Shown here piece by piece: positions 43,947 through 53,757 of a stretch of 64,000 nucleotides of DNA (position 1 is its first letter; each line of letters starts with the position of its first letter). This stretch comes from Sulfurimonas sp. (GTDB lineage Bacteria; Campylobacterota; Campylobacteria; Campylobacterales; Sulfurimonadaceae): positions 1-64,000 of the forward strand of contig NZ_JAQTLY010000005.1 in NCBI RefSeq assembly GCF_028714655.1, given 5' to 3'. The translations under genes were made by a program, and so were the position numbers. Under the pieces are notes generated by a model. The model was given only the letters and a program-made list of their open reading frames with translations, was not told the origin of the DNA and made no database searches.

Positions 43947-44651
43947 TTAGAAGAACGGCTTATTTTGAAAATCCGTTTTAGCTTTTTCATAATCTGAAGG
44001 AATCCCGATATCTATAAAATAAGAGTTATTCGATACATATGAGCATACTTTCATATTCGATAAATTATTTTCTAAAAACTCTTCAAAAGAAAATTTACTC
44101 AAAGTCGGTAGTTTATCAAATATACTTTTTTTTATCATATAAACACCGCCGTTTATGTACGCTTTATGGTAAAACTTTTTTTCTTCAAATTTTTTAACAA
44201 TACCAGATTCTACTTTTACGGCGCCATATCTATCAAAATTCCTCATCTCTTTTAAAGATATGGTTATATCTGCCTCAAATTTATTATTTGTTTTTTCTAA
44301 TTCTGCCAAATCTACTTCAAAAAAAGTATCACCGTTTATTACTAAAACATTTTTAGCGTTGTCTGTTATAAGAGATAAAGCTTTTTTAATAGCTCCTCCT
44401 GTCCCCAGAGGTTCATCTTCACATGAGTAGCTTAACGGAATACCTTTATATTCACTTTTGAAATAAGCTTTAATTACATCTTGCTTATAACCGACGCTAA
44501 TTACTATATTTGTAATGTCATATTTAGACAAGTACTGCAATAAATATTCTAAAAATGGCTTTTTATTTATATCTGCCATAGGTTTTGGAACATCTTTAAC
44601 TACGCTTTGCAATCTTGTACCAAATCCGCCGGCTAAAATTATAACTTCCAC
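43947..44651 (-). CDS. Sugar-1-phosphate nucleotidyltransferase (HddC/GmhC-like)
   Basis: A 234-aa enzyme that joins a sugar-1-phosphate to a nucleotide. The motif LAGGFGTRL is at 6-14, with KPMADINKKPFLEY, GTGGAIKKA and the metal site in VINGDTFF. Similarity is to heptose-1-phosphate guanylyltransferases. The start is set at GTG 44651 with ACGGAG upstream; an ATG-led extension to 44786 would run through the hairpin repeat. With the GHMP kinase at 58608-59969 it could make a GDP-sugar for the glycan. Confidence 0.82.
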   Translation of the reverse strand: MEVIILAGGFGTRLQSVVKDVPKPMADINKKPFLEYLLQYLSKYDITNIVISVGYKQDVIKAYFKSEYKGIPLSYSCEDEPLGTGGAIKKALSLITDNAKNVLVINGDTFFEVDLAELEKTNNKFEADITISLKEMRNFDRYGAVKVESGIVKKFEEKKFYHKAYINGGVYMIKKSIFDKLPTLSKFSFEEFLENNLSNMKVCSYVSNNSYFIDIGIPSDYEKAKTDFQNKPFF

Positions 44652-44702
44652 TAAATACTCCGTAAATAATAGACTTTGCAAAACTGCAAAAACTCTTCTG
44701 CC

Positions 44703-44766
44703 TCGCAAGAGGCTAGCTTTAGTGCCACAGCGGCTAGCGTAGCTAAATGGGCTTTGCTCATTTAGC
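44703..44766 (+). repeat. Dispersed hairpin element, copy 3
   Basis: Contains GCTTTAGTGCC, AGCGGCTAGCGTAGC, then the 8-bp stem-loop AAATGGGC-TTT-GCTCATTT. It matches the copy at 18904-18960 and the partial copy at 12597. It sits between the radical SAM gene and the nucleotidyltransferase gene, upstream of the latter's GTG. Confidence 0.6.
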
Positions 44767-44798
44767 GTGTAAATTGAGTTCTGCAAAAACTCTAATAA

Positions 44799-46187
44799 TT
44801 AAGTTTGTCTAAAACCTCTAAATGTAGCATCATGCTCAATATATAAACTCTCAAGCTGTCTTTTTGTATCCTGTTTAACTCTTGCTTGATAATTATCAAG
44901 CAAAATTTCATTTGCGTCCATAAGCGCTTGATAAAATTCTTTATCACTCAGCTTTGTAAAGTTACATGTTAAGAGGTCGGAATTTTTATGCTTATTTTCA
45001 TAAAAATCTTCTATACCGCCTAAAAGTCCTTTTTCTATCGCTAAATAGTACAACGGTGACCCCGGGTATGGAGTAACCGGCCTTATTGTTCGCAACTCCT
45101 CTTCTTTGTCATATTTGAGTAGAAAATCGACACCTTTCATAAGCGTTTCTCTTGTTTCATCAATATTTCCAAAAATTATATTGTATCCCGGTGCCATCCC
45201 GGCTTCTTTTGTAGCTTTTATTCCGCTTTCAATCTGCTTTGTTGTCAAAACCTTATTCATATTTTTTAAAATTTGATTATCAAAAGCCTCTATGCCATAA
45301 TTGACATATACACAACCGGCTTGTTTCATCAACTTGAGAACCTTTGGTTTTGCATAGTTTAATCTTCCGTTACAATCCCATTTAAATTTTAAACCTGCTT
45401 TTATAAAATCTTCACACAAGCTAACTGTTCTAGGTATTGAAGACATAAGCAGCTCATCGGAAAATGAGATATATGTTATACGATAATTTTTTTGTAAAAA
45501 TTTTATCTCTTCTATTATAGACTCATTGCTTCTGCCCCTAAAGCCTTTGTCCATTCTATAACAAAAATTACATGTAAAAGTACATCCGCGGCCGCTTAGC
45601 ACAGGCATAATAAAATCTGTTTTCGTACATTCGGGCATTCTTATTTTTCTATAATGTTCAATATTAAACAGATGATACGCCGGCATGGGAATAGAATCTA
45701 TATCTTCTATAAGCATTCTTGCGGGATTTACAAAAGTTTTGTCATCTTTTTTGTAAGCAATTCCCAATACATTTTTTAAATCTTTTTTATGCTCAAGAGC
45801 ATCCAGTAAATCAATAATAGTAACTTCGCCCTCACCCATGACAATTGCATCTGCATTCATTTTTTTAAGAAAATAACGCGGTTCCGGACTTGGTCCAAAA
45901 CCACCCAATATGTAAAAAGGTCTCTGTTTAGACTCATTTACGGCGCGTGATATTTTTTTTGCTTTTGCATACTCATAATAACCGCCTATAAAACTAAGAC
46001 CGACAACATCATAGTGTTCATTATTAAGCTTATCTGTTAGATGCTCTTCCGGATAGTGGTGAATATCTTGTGCATATATTTCCACCTCGTGTCCATACTT
46101 TAGCAATGTCGCGGCAATATATGCCAAACCTTGCGGGAACCACTGTATAAATGATTCATTGTCATAACAAATTAATAATACTCTCAA
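44799..46187 (-). CDS. B12-binding radical SAM protein
   Basis: A 462-aa enzyme. The N-terminal cobalamin-binding-like domain (1-150: SFIQWFPQGLAYIAATLLKYGHEV) precedes a radical SAM barrel with the iron-sulfur cysteines Cys202, Cys206 and Cys209 (CxxxCxxC). A C-terminal helical part follows. Members of this class methylate or rearrange unactivated carbons. Placed between a Maf glycosyltransferase and a sugar nucleotidyltransferase, it may modify the flagellar glycan, but the substrate is unknown. Confidence 0.85.
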   Translation of the reverse strand: MRVLLICYDNESFIQWFPQGLAYIAATLLKYGHEVEIYAQDIHHYPEEHLTDKLNNEHYDVVGLSFIGGYYEYAKAKKISRAVNESKQRPFYILGGFGPSPEPRYFLKKMNADAIVMGEGEVTIIDLLDALEHKKDLKNVLGIAYKKDDKTFVNPARMLIEDIDSIPMPAYHLFNIEHYRKIRMPECTKTDFIMPVLSGRGCTFTCNFCYRMDKGFRGRSNESIIEEIKFLQKNYRITYISFSDELLMSSIPRTVSLCEDFIKAGLKFKWDCNGRLNYAKPKVLKLMKQAGCVYVNYGIEAFDNQILKNMNKVLTTKQIESGIKATKEAGMAPGYNIIFGNIDETRETLMKGVDFLLKYDKEEELRTIRPVTPYPGSPLYYLAIEKGLLGGIEDFYENKHKNSDLLTCNFTKLSDKEFYQALMDANEILLDNYQARVKQDTKRQLESLYIEHDATFRGFRQT

Positions 46188-46210
46188 TAACTATCCTTAA
46201 TTTTATATTT

Positions 46211-48214
46211 TTAACATCTATTTTTTATAAAAGCTTCTAAAGTTTCTGCATACATCTTTTCTATGTTTAACATTCCGCTTTGTAACATTTTATCAAATTT
46301 TTTAATATGTCTCTTTTCATTTTTCAAACCTTTTGTATTGAAAAAATCTATTATCAACGGCAATACATACTCAAAATATGTATAGTACACATCTACAATA
46401 TTCTCTGTTTCATGCTTTCCCCTATGAAGTATACCAGATACTACGCCCAACATATCGTACAAGTACCTGTTAACATTTGAATGCGAAACACTATTTATAT
46501 ACTGGTCTATATCATTTTTTATCTGCTTTGCTTTAAAGAGCCTTAATTTAAGCGATTCAACATTATCTTTACTTAATTCCGTTGCACTGTTTTTACTAAA
46601 AATATCATAAATTAAGTGATAAAGTTCTTTTTTGTCAATCTCGCTATATTTATCTACATTAATTGTTTCTATCGGTGTTGGAACAGTATCAAATAATTTT
46701 GCCCCGTCATTTAAATTATAAACTGTCTGATTATCCCTTTTAACATTTTTCATATATTCGTGAAGAAACTGAACAGATGTGTGAGTTATTGCAGTAGTAT
46801 AAACAATATTTGTCAAATTTCCCTGAACGGGAAATAAATTTTCACTGGCAACCATATTGGTATGAAGTTTATTTTTTTTACTTAAATCAATTATTTTTTT
46901 ATCTTCATAATCTTCAGAATGCGATGAACCCGTCTTTTGATTTATGGCTAAATCTAATCCCAATAAATAAAGTTCTCTAGTATCAAATACAAGTGATAAC
47001 ATAAGAGTGTGTGAACCTACGCATGGTGCCGTTAATGAACCAAAATTTTCAAAATACCTTGCATTTGATTCATGATAAAATATCTGCTCTTTAGAAAAAA
47101 GTGCTCTTAACTTAGATAAAGCAAAAGGTCCAAATAACACAATAGTATCTTTCAAAAATTCATGAGTGGGGATATCTTTAAAAAGAGGCATAGAACCTTC
47201 ATAGCCGTCTATATGAGTAACAATATCAGGCTTTATATTGTTATTATACAAAGTATTTAATACTGCAGCAATAGCAACCACTATAAATTTATGGTGGTTC
47301 TTTTTAACCCACTCAAGATTTTTTTTAAAAGACGGACCTGCAGCTAAAAGTAAAACGGGCTTATTTGTAAAAAGATTATTTTCTAAGTGCTTACTAATAT
47401 TTAAAACTTTATAGCCGTCATTTATGTACTCTAGCGGTCTTAAATACTTTTTCAACTCTTGTTTATATGGAAAAAATGCAAACCCCTGTGTTGAGAGCGC
47501 ATTTTGTATCTGTTTTATCTTATTGTCGGAATGAGCGCTAAAGTATGAATATTTTAAATATCGGTTATTAAAAAAAGTACCTCTTAAAAAGCTTTTCATA
47601 ATAATAAGAAATTTATTTTCATCATCGGCGACTGAAAAATACAACTCACTATGCTCAGCAATTTTATAAAATGATGTTGTAAAAAGAGAAAGTCTAAAAA
47701 GTTCAATATCATCTTCAATGATAAAATATTCTTTTGCTTTTATTTTATCATCTATTAGCGAGATATGGAGACCTAATCCTACACCGATAAAAATAAATTT
47801 TTCAATAATTTTCATTGTATCGTCGAGATTAGAATTTTCAATATAATAATTCATTATGGGTAAAATATCTTCAAACCCTTCCGATCTGTCATCTAGCTCT
47901 TTTTGTCTATCTTTTGATACTTTATATAGCGGAAAACCCTCAAAAATAAAAGAATCTTTTTTGTAATTAATCACACTCGCAATTTGTCGAGAAATATTTT
48001 GACTATTGTCGGAATATAGGTAAAGACCCGTCTTCAATTGCTTGACATCAAAATAGCCGCTAATATACTCCAAATCATACTTGGCACTACGGCTGCCATC
48101 TTCAAGAGAGTCATTAAAGAGTGTGAGCTTTTGCATAAGCTCCGGTTGTTGCTCCGAGAAGTATTTTAAATTTTTTTGGTATGTCTCAATAGCAATTTGT
48201 TCAATAGATTCCAT
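46211..48214 (-). CDS. Motility-associated factor (Maf, DUF115) glycosyltransferase 1
   Basis: A 667-aa cytoplasmic protein of the Maf family, which attaches nonulosonic acids to Ser/Thr of flagellin. The core DUF115 domain (about 265-430) shows KPVLLLAAGPSFKKNLEWVK, KPDIVTHIDGYEGS, CVGSHTLMLSL and LYLLGLDLAI; helical arms lie at both ends. It is the neighbour of a second Maf gene and of the sugar-synthesis operon, which supplies the likely donor. Confidence 0.88.
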   Translation of the reverse strand: MESIEQIAIETYQKNLKYFSEQQPELMQKLTLFNDSLEDGSRSAKYDLEYISGYFDVKQLKTGLYLYSDNSQNISRQIASVINYKKDSFIFEGFPLYKVSKDRQKELDDRSEGFEDILPIMNYYIENSNLDDTMKIIEKFIFIGVGLGLHISLIDDKIKAKEYFIIEDDIELFRLSLFTTSFYKIAEHSELYFSVADDENKFLIIMKSFLRGTFFNNRYLKYSYFSAHSDNKIKQIQNALSTQGFAFFPYKQELKKYLRPLEYINDGYKVLNISKHLENNLFTNKPVLLLAAGPSFKKNLEWVKKNHHKFIVVAIAAVLNTLYNNNIKPDIVTHIDGYEGSMPLFKDIPTHEFLKDTIVLFGPFALSKLRALFSKEQIFYHESNARYFENFGSLTAPCVGSHTLMLSLVFDTRELYLLGLDLAINQKTGSSHSEDYEDKKIIDLSKKNKLHTNMVASENLFPVQGNLTNIVYTTAITHTSVQFLHEYMKNVKRDNQTVYNLNDGAKLFDTVPTPIETINVDKYSEIDKKELYHLIYDIFSKNSATELSKDNVESLKLRLFKAKQIKNDIDQYINSVSHSNVNRYLYDMLGVVSGILHRGKHETENIVDVYYTYFEYVLPLIIDFFNTKGLKNEKRHIKKFDKMLQSGMLNIEKMYAETLEAFIKNRC

Positions 48215-48228
48215 AATAAACTCTTTTT

Positions 48229-50250
48229 TTATAAATTTGATAGCAAATTACATTCCTCTTCTTTTTTTAATTTAGCAGTTACAAGATTTAAATAATGGCT
48301 TATAATTTGCGAAATATGCTCCAATATTAATATATATAGATTATAGATATGAAACTCTTTTTTTTCAAGCTCCTCGGAGTTCATAAAATCAAATAAATAG
48401 CCTAAGATATATCTTAGGTATAAATCAATTACACGGCTTATTTGATAGTTTTTTATCTCATTTTCGTTAGTTAATCTTGTATTTAACAGAAGAATGTTTT
48501 CTACTGTTTTAGCTAAAGATAGCTGATGATAGTTTTTATACTTTTTAACTAATTGAAGCAGTTTTTTAGAGTGTAAAAGCTTTTCATCCAAGTTATTCAA
48601 TTCAACACTATTTAAATTTTTAGATGAATTCTGCAAGCATATACTAAAGAGATGTTTATAAATATCTTCTTTTCTTGATATTTTTTTTAACTCTAAATCT
48701 TGCACTTTTTTTGAATTAACATCTATAAATTTTGCACCGTCACTTAGGTTAAAAATATTTTGAGAATCCTGCTTTAGTAGTTTTGTAGATAAGTTAACAA
48801 CATCAATAGATGTTTGCCACCTTGCATTGGTAAAAACTTCTTTGCTTAAATTGCCCTCTATTTTAAATAAACTCTCACTGTATCCCAGTATCTCTTTTTT
48901 ATCTGTATGATTTTCAATAGAAATTGTTTTCATATCAACATAAGAATCTATATGTGTTTTACCTGTTTTAGTATCAAGAGCCAAATCCAATCCCAATAAA
49001 TATATATTTTTTGCTTTTAAAATTAGCAGTATTTGATAAGCGATAGAACCGACACAAGGAGCTGATGGCTTTATAGAATTTATTTTATAATTAGTTCCGT
49101 TTTCAAAAAGAAAAACATTTTTTTCATCAAATAATCTAATAACATCGGTGTCTATTTTATCGGAAAAAAAACAGATAGAATTTTTTATAAAATCCATAGA
49201 TTTTATTTTCGCAAAAAGTTCCACGGAAGAGTGATAAGCATCCAAATGCACGATAATATCCGGTGAAATATGCTCTCTCTCCAGTAATGTCAGTGTTGCA
49301 GAAACCGCAACTATAATAAAATTTTTATGATTTTGTCTAAGCCATTCTATGTTTTTTTGTAGAGAAGGACCTGCTCCGAGAAGTAAAAAAGGTTTTTCAT
49401 TAAGTATACTATCAGCAAAAGCAAGTTCTTTGTTTAAGAATTTGTAATTACCGAAAATATAATCAAGCGGTTTTAAATTTTGCGTCAATAAGACATTATA
49501 ATCAAATGAAAAATGTGCACCGGAGGCTATGGCAAGATGAAACTGCTCATGCTTATCTTCGCTATGGCTAAGAAGATGAAAATATTTTATATAATGATTG
49601 TAGTAATATTTTGTATCCAAAAACTCTTTGGAACTTTTTGAGAACTCACTTTTATCTTCAAAAATTGAAAAAATCAGTTGTGCATCCAAAGCTAACTTGG
49701 CATAGTTTGTCGTAAAGAGAGAAAGCCTAAAAAGTTCTAAATCATCCTCAATAATAAAATAGACTTCAGAAGAGATTTTTTCATGTATAGAAGATATATG
49801 CAAACCTAAACCTGTTCCAAAAAAAACAAATTTATCCAAAGTTTTTAATCTTTTATTTTTTAGTGAATTTTGTTGGCAATAGTGCATTATAGGAGCAAAT
49901 CCGCTCATCGAATCTTCAAACGGTTTTTTTTGTTTGTATACCTCTAACTCACTATCATCAATGATATATTCATGAAAGCCTTTAAAAAGATTATCATTTA
50001 ACTCATAATCAATACTTTGTGATGCCAACTTTGCATGAGTTGAGCTATCTTTAGCGTATAAAAATTTTTTTGTAGTTTTCTCATATACATCAAAATAGCC
50101 CTTTTCATAAACAAGCTCATACTTTTCTTGATAGTAGCCGTTTTCAATAGCATTGTCCAAAGCCGCTAATTTTGAGTATACCCCTTTTTGAAAAGCCTGT
50201 AAATATGCAATATTGTCATTGAAATTTTTAGTGACTTGGTTAGTTACCAT
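48229..50250 (-). CDS. Motility-associated factor (Maf, DUF115) glycosyltransferase 2
   Basis: A 673-aa Maf protein with the same layout as its neighbour (KPFLLLGAGPSLQKNIEWLR, SPDIIVHLDAYHSS, CVGSIAYQILL, IYLLGLDLAL) but clearly diverged. The start is set at ATG 50250, which overlaps the SDR stop codon; a longer reading to 50313 would lie inside that gene. Two Maf enzymes may use different sugars or sites on flagellin. Confidence 0.87.
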   Translation of the reverse strand: MVTNQVTKNFNDNIAYLQAFQKGVYSKLAALDNAIENGYYQEKYELVYEKGYFDVYEKTTKKFLYAKDSSTHAKLASQSIDYELNDNLFKGFHEYIIDDSELEVYKQKKPFEDSMSGFAPIMHYCQQNSLKNKRLKTLDKFVFFGTGLGLHISSIHEKISSEVYFIIEDDLELFRLSLFTTNYAKLALDAQLIFSIFEDKSEFSKSSKEFLDTKYYYNHYIKYFHLLSHSEDKHEQFHLAIASGAHFSFDYNVLLTQNLKPLDYIFGNYKFLNKELAFADSILNEKPFLLLGAGPSLQKNIEWLRQNHKNFIIVAVSATLTLLEREHISPDIIVHLDAYHSSVELFAKIKSMDFIKNSICFFSDKIDTDVIRLFDEKNVFLFENGTNYKINSIKPSAPCVGSIAYQILLILKAKNIYLLGLDLALDTKTGKTHIDSYVDMKTISIENHTDKKEILGYSESLFKIEGNLSKEVFTNARWQTSIDVVNLSTKLLKQDSQNIFNLSDGAKFIDVNSKKVQDLELKKISRKEDIYKHLFSICLQNSSKNLNSVELNNLDEKLLHSKKLLQLVKKYKNYHQLSLAKTVENILLLNTRLTNENEIKNYQISRVIDLYLRYILGYLFDFMNSEELEKKEFHIYNLYILILEHISQIISHYLNLVTAKLKKEEECNLLSNL

Positions 50251-51074
50251 ACACTTCTGCCGCCATCCATATTCAGTGTTGCACCGTTCATATAACTGCT
50301 GGCATCGCTGCATAAAAAAACAACCGAGGCTTTATACTCATCAAGATTTGCCATTCTTTTCATTGGAATAAGCTGTGCTATTTTATTTACAAACTCATCT
50401 GAATGATTATTAAAAACACCGCCGGGAGCAAAAGCGTTACATCTGACACCTTTGTCTGCCCAGTATGTTGCAATGTATTTTGTAAGCCCTATTAGTCCAT
50501 GTTTTATAACAGAGTATGTGACAGGTTTTACATTTTGTTCTTCATCTTTAAGCCCGTCTTGTTTGTATAATCTCTGATCCGGCGCAATTACACCCAAATC
50601 CGATGCTATATTTAAAATAATGCCTCTCTTGTTTTTTGCCATCTCTGCTCCGAATATTTTGCTGCAAAGCATAGCACCGGTAAGTCCGACAGAAATTTCT
50701 AAATTCCACTGTCTTGCGTCAAAATTTTCAAGTCTTGATTTGTTAACTGCACTGTTTTTTTCAAATTTTGGGTCAATTGCGGCATTATTTATAAGTATAT
50801 TTGGAAACTTGCTAAAGTGTTTAAATATTTTTTCTTTTGCTTTTAATATCTCATCTTCATTTGTTATATCAACTTTTAGCGACAGTACATCTGTATTATA
50901 CTTTTTTAAAAAATATTTTTTTGTCTCTTCTAGGGCGTTTTCATTAATATCAAATATAATTACATCCGCCCCCGCTTCAATCAAAGCTTCTACATGCTGC
51001 TTGCCGAGCAGTCCCGCTCCGCCTGTTACAATTGCAAGACTATCTTTTAAACTGAATTTTTCTATTACGCTCAT
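50244..51074 (-). CDS. Short-chain dehydrogenase/reductase of the glycan cluster (1)
   Basis: A 276-aa NAD(P)-dependent oxidoreductase with GGAGLLGKQH (cofactor), NNAAIDPKF, and the catalytic Tyr/Lys in PVTYSVIKHGLIGLTKY. It ends NMDGGRSVW, typical of cluster-associated PtmA/LegF-context SDRs. It overlaps the Maf 2 start by 7 nt and lies 8 nt from the SDR upstream. It probably reduces or oxidises a sugar intermediate. Confidence 0.85.
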   Translation of the reverse strand: MSVIEKFSLKDSLAIVTGGAGLLGKQHVEALIEAGADVIIFDINENALEETKKYFLKKYNTDVLSLKVDITNEDEILKAKEKIFKHFSKFPNILINNAAIDPKFEKNSAVNKSRLENFDARQWNLEISVGLTGAMLCSKIFGAEMAKNKRGIILNIASDLGVIAPDQRLYKQDGLKDEEQNVKPVTYSVIKHGLIGLTKYIATYWADKGVRCNAFAPGGVFNNHSDEFVNKIAQLIPMKRMANLDEYKASVVFLCSDASSYMNGATLNMDGGRSVW

Positions 51075-51082
51075 AAATTATC

Positions 51083-51826
51083 CTAAATTATTTTATTTAT
51101 CTGTCCGCCGTCAACAACAATATTGGCACCTGTTATAAAACTGCTCTCTTCTAAAAACATTACTGCTTTTGCTATATCCTGAGGTGTTGCAAAACCATTT
51201 AGAGGAACATTTTTTTCGATATATTCCTCTACCGCTTCTTTGTTCTTTTTAATTTTATCATCCCAAGTACTTCCATCAAACATTACATTGCCCGGAGATA
51301 TAGAGTTTACTCTAATCTTTAATTTCGCAACTTCGTTAGATAAATTTTTAGCAAAACCAAGAAGAGCGGTTTTTGCACTGCCGTATGTTATCGGCGCACC
51401 TAAAGATTCACAACCTGCAATTGAAGAGATAAATACTATATGTCCGCCTCTTTGGCTCATAACTTCAACACTGTATGTAGCCAGAGATACCGCACTAAAA
51501 AAGTTAATCTCAAATACTCTTTTATACTCTTTTATATCCACATTCCAGCCCAAAGCAGATTTTCCGCTTCCTATATTTGCAACGACTAAATCTAGTCTGC
51601 CCTCATCTTTAAATATTTTTTCTACTGTTTGTTTTATGTTTAAATCAATACTTAAGTCACTAACAATTAACTTAACCTCAGCATCTAACTCACTTTTTGT
51701 TCTTTCTAAACTCTCTAAATCTCTGCCGTTTATATAGACTATATAATTACTTTCAATCAGCCTCTTAGCAATACCTTTTCCGATACCTCTGCTAGAACCG
51801 CTTACCAATGCTACTTTTTTTTCCAT
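51083..51826 (-). CDS. Short-chain dehydrogenase/reductase of the glycan cluster (2)
   Basis: A 247-aa SDR with SGSSRGIG, VVANIGSG and the catalytic ITYGSAKTALLG. The C-terminal GANIVVDGGQ is typical. The start is set at ATG 51826 (MEKKVALV), 4 nt after the isomerase stop; a TTG at 51847 would overlap that gene. Together with the other SDR it points to two redox steps in the sugar pathway. Confidence 0.84.
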   Translation of the reverse strand: MEKKVALVSGSSRGIGKGIAKRLIESNYIVYINGRDLESLERTKSELDAEVKLIVSDLSIDLNIKQTVEKIFKDEGRLDLVVANIGSGKSALGWNVDIKEYKRVFEINFFSAVSLATYSVEVMSQRGGHIVFISSIAGCESLGAPITYGSAKTALLGFAKNLSNEVAKLKIRVNSISPGNVMFDGSTWDDKIKKNKEAVEEYIEKNVPLNGFATPQDIAKAVMFLEESSFITGANIVVDGGQINKII

Positions 51827-51830
51827 AATC

Positions 51831-52658
51831 TTATAAATACTTCTCAATATATTTGGTTATAAACTCTTTTTGTTCTTTAACCATCATCAAATCATCTATA
51901 TATTCATCGGCTTTAGCCGACTGCATGATGATATTTCCGTTAAACTTGTATTTTTTTAGCATACTAAATACTGTTTTAAAATCAGCACTTCCCTCTCCGA
52001 GTTTTACAGAACCGCCGCCTAGAACTCTATCTTTTATATGCAGGTCTGAGATATACTCTCCATACGCCTTAAACTCCTCTTTAGGATTGTATCCTAGTGA
52101 TGCGGAATTGCCTATATCGTAGTTTACTTTAATACTTTTAGAATCAAATCTATCCAGCAGCTCTTTAAATCTTTGAGGATTTAAATCTGTCTCAAAATTG
52201 ATATTTATACCATATTTTTCTGCTAATGGTAACACTCTCTTTATTGATTCAACGAGCATATCAAAATCATTTTCATCTTTAAGCGTCGATTGGTCAACGC
52301 AGGGTATGACTATATCAACTACATTTAATTTTTTTACATTCTTGATTAACTTTTTAAGTATCTTTTGACTCTCTTTTTGATGTATAGAGTGAAATGGAGC
52401 CTGCATAAAATAGTCGGCACAAACAGATTTAACATCTACTCCTGTTTGTTTGATTATCTCTTTTATCTCTTTTATACCATTTTTAGACATCAAGGGATTT
52501 TGCTCATAATCGTTATAATCTAAAATAAACTCTATTTGAGCAAAACCCAACTCCTTTGCTATGTAAAACTCCGCTTGCCAATAGTTTAGTGGATGAGCTT
52601 GGTATCGACCTTCGTATCGCGGAAGCAATCTTCCCTGCATAATTCCTATATTTTTCAT
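51831..52658 (-). CDS. Sugar phosphate isomerase/epimerase-like TIM barrel protein
   Basis: A 275-aa protein of the xylose-isomerase-like TIM barrel superfamily. It shows MQGRLLPRYEGRYQA at the start, NFETDLNPQRF, YDIGNSASLGY, and DLHIKDRVLGG with acidic and His residues expected to bind a metal. It overlaps the methyltransferase gene by 4 nt. It probably epimerises or isomerises a sugar of the glycan. Confidence 0.82.
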   Translation of the reverse strand: MKNIGIMQGRLLPRYEGRYQAHPLNYWQAEFYIAKELGFAQIEFILDYNDYEQNPLMSKNGIKEIKEIIKQTGVDVKSVCADYFMQAPFHSIHQKESQKILKKLIKNVKKLNVVDIVIPCVDQSTLKDENDFDMLVESIKRVLPLAEKYGININFETDLNPQRFKELLDRFDSKSIKVNYDIGNSASLGYNPKEEFKAYGEYISDLHIKDRVLGGGSVKLGEGSADFKTVFSMLKKYKFNGNIIMQSAKADEYIDDLMMVKEQKEFITKYIEKYL

Positions 52659-53326
52659 AATTTAACCCTTTTTGTAGCACTGCTTACAAGCATTAATTCT
52701 CTTGAAAATCGCAAAAATTTGTTTTTGGTTCTTACCGGTATAAACGGAGAAATAATAGCACTTACTATATTTAGTTTAGGATATTTCCAAAGCAGCGGCA
52801 GCTGTCTAAACTTATATACATTTACATCTTCAAAACTATGTATTTTCAGTATATCCTCTAGTCCTATTTTTGAGAATGGCGTTCTATGTGTATAGTCATC
52901 AAAGTATATCTTATAGCACGATTCCCAATCAGGAACCAATGTTAAAAGCACTCCATTTGGCTTTAGAACTCTGTACGCCTCTTTCATATATCGCTCAGGA
53001 TAATAAAAATGTTCCAATACCGATTTTGAGTAGATAATATCAAATGAGTTATCTGCATAAGGAAGCTTCTCCTCTTCTACATTACCTACTTTAATATCTA
53101 TATCTTTATTAAAATTTGGAGCTTCGGGAGAGAGGTCTATGCCATTTACTTGCAACCCGAGATTTTTAAAGTTTCTAAGCATTTCTCCTCTACCGCAGCC
53201 TATCTCAAGAAGAGTGCTTTTTTCTTTTAAATCAAAGGCATCAAAAAGATATTTTGCAAGTTTTGCAGGGTAAGGCGTGTAAGGCGTATTCTCTTCACTA
53301 TAGACAACTTTAAGATAATCACTCAT
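52655..53326 (-). CDS. SAM-dependent methyltransferase (class I) of the glycan cluster
   Basis: A 223-aa methyltransferase with the SAM-binding glycine motif LEIGCGRGEML (about 40-50), DLSPEA and PYADNSFDIIYSKSVLEH. It probably methylates a sugar. It lies 2 nt after the VOC gene and overlaps the isomerase gene by 4 nt. Confidence 0.87.
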   Translation of the reverse strand: MSDYLKVVYSEENTPYTPYPAKLAKYLFDAFDLKEKSTLLEIGCGRGEMLRNFKNLGLQVNGIDLSPEAPNFNKDIDIKVGNVEEEKLPYADNSFDIIYSKSVLEHFYYPERYMKEAYRVLKPNGVLLTLVPDWESCYKIYFDDYTHRTPFSKIGLEDILKIHSFEDVNVYKFRQLPLLWKYPKLNIVSAIISPFIPVRTKNKFLRFSRELMLVSSATKRVKL

Positions 53327-53328
53327 TG

Positions 53329-53757
53329 CTATAACTCCTCAACAATCTCTAAAATAGTTCCGTCAATATCATGGCAATAAATAACTTTTACTTTGCCATC
53401 AGGAGAAAGAAGCGGCTTTGAGTTGCATTTACACTTATATTCTTGCAATTTTTCATATACAACATCAATATCTTCTACACTTACCGCAACATGTGAAAAG
53501 CCGAGTCTATTAGCGGGATAATTATCTTTTTCATGAAATGGACTGTTTTTATACTCCAAAAGCTCAAAAACAGTACCGTCCATAGCTTTTAATTTAGCCC
53601 ATTTTATAGAAGCATCTTTAATACCGACCAAATCTTCAACATACTTTCCCTCTTCGAGCATTTCATTTACAACTTCAAGTGCAAACAAATCTTCATAAAA
53701 CTCTATAGACTTTTTTAAATCACGAACAACAATACCTATGTGTCTTAATTTAATCAT
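53329..53757 (-). CDS. VOC (glyoxalase/dioxygenase-fold) protein
   Basis: A 142-aa metal-binding protein of the vicinal oxygen chelate fold. It starts MIKLRHIGIVVRDLKKSIEFYEDLF, has GFSHVAVSVEDID in the second repeat, and ends DIDGTILEIVEE with the metal Glu. The start is ATG 53757, in an ATGA overlap with the aminotransferase. Its role in the sugar pathway is unknown; epimerase activity is possible. Confidence 0.85.
   Translation of the reverse strand: MIKLRHIGIVVRDLKKSIEFYEDLFALEVVNEMLEEGKYVEDLVGIKDASIKWAKLKAMDGTVFELLEYKNSPFHEKDNYPANRLGFSHVAVSVEDIDVVYEKLQEYKCKCNSKPLLSPDGKVKVIYCHDIDGTILEIVEEL

Noticed and set aside
44652-44786. N-terminal extension of the nucleotidyltransferase.
   Set aside because: It would translate the dispersed hairpin element. 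The GTG at 44651 has a good ribosome-binding site directly before the family start.
50251-50313. Longer start of the second Maf protein.
   Set aside because: The extra codons lie inside the SDR gene and are not Maf-like; ATG 50250 gives the usual short overlap.
51240-51737. A 165-codon frame opposite the second SDR.
   Set aside because: It is a shadow of the SDR gene, with no start signals or protein-like pattern.
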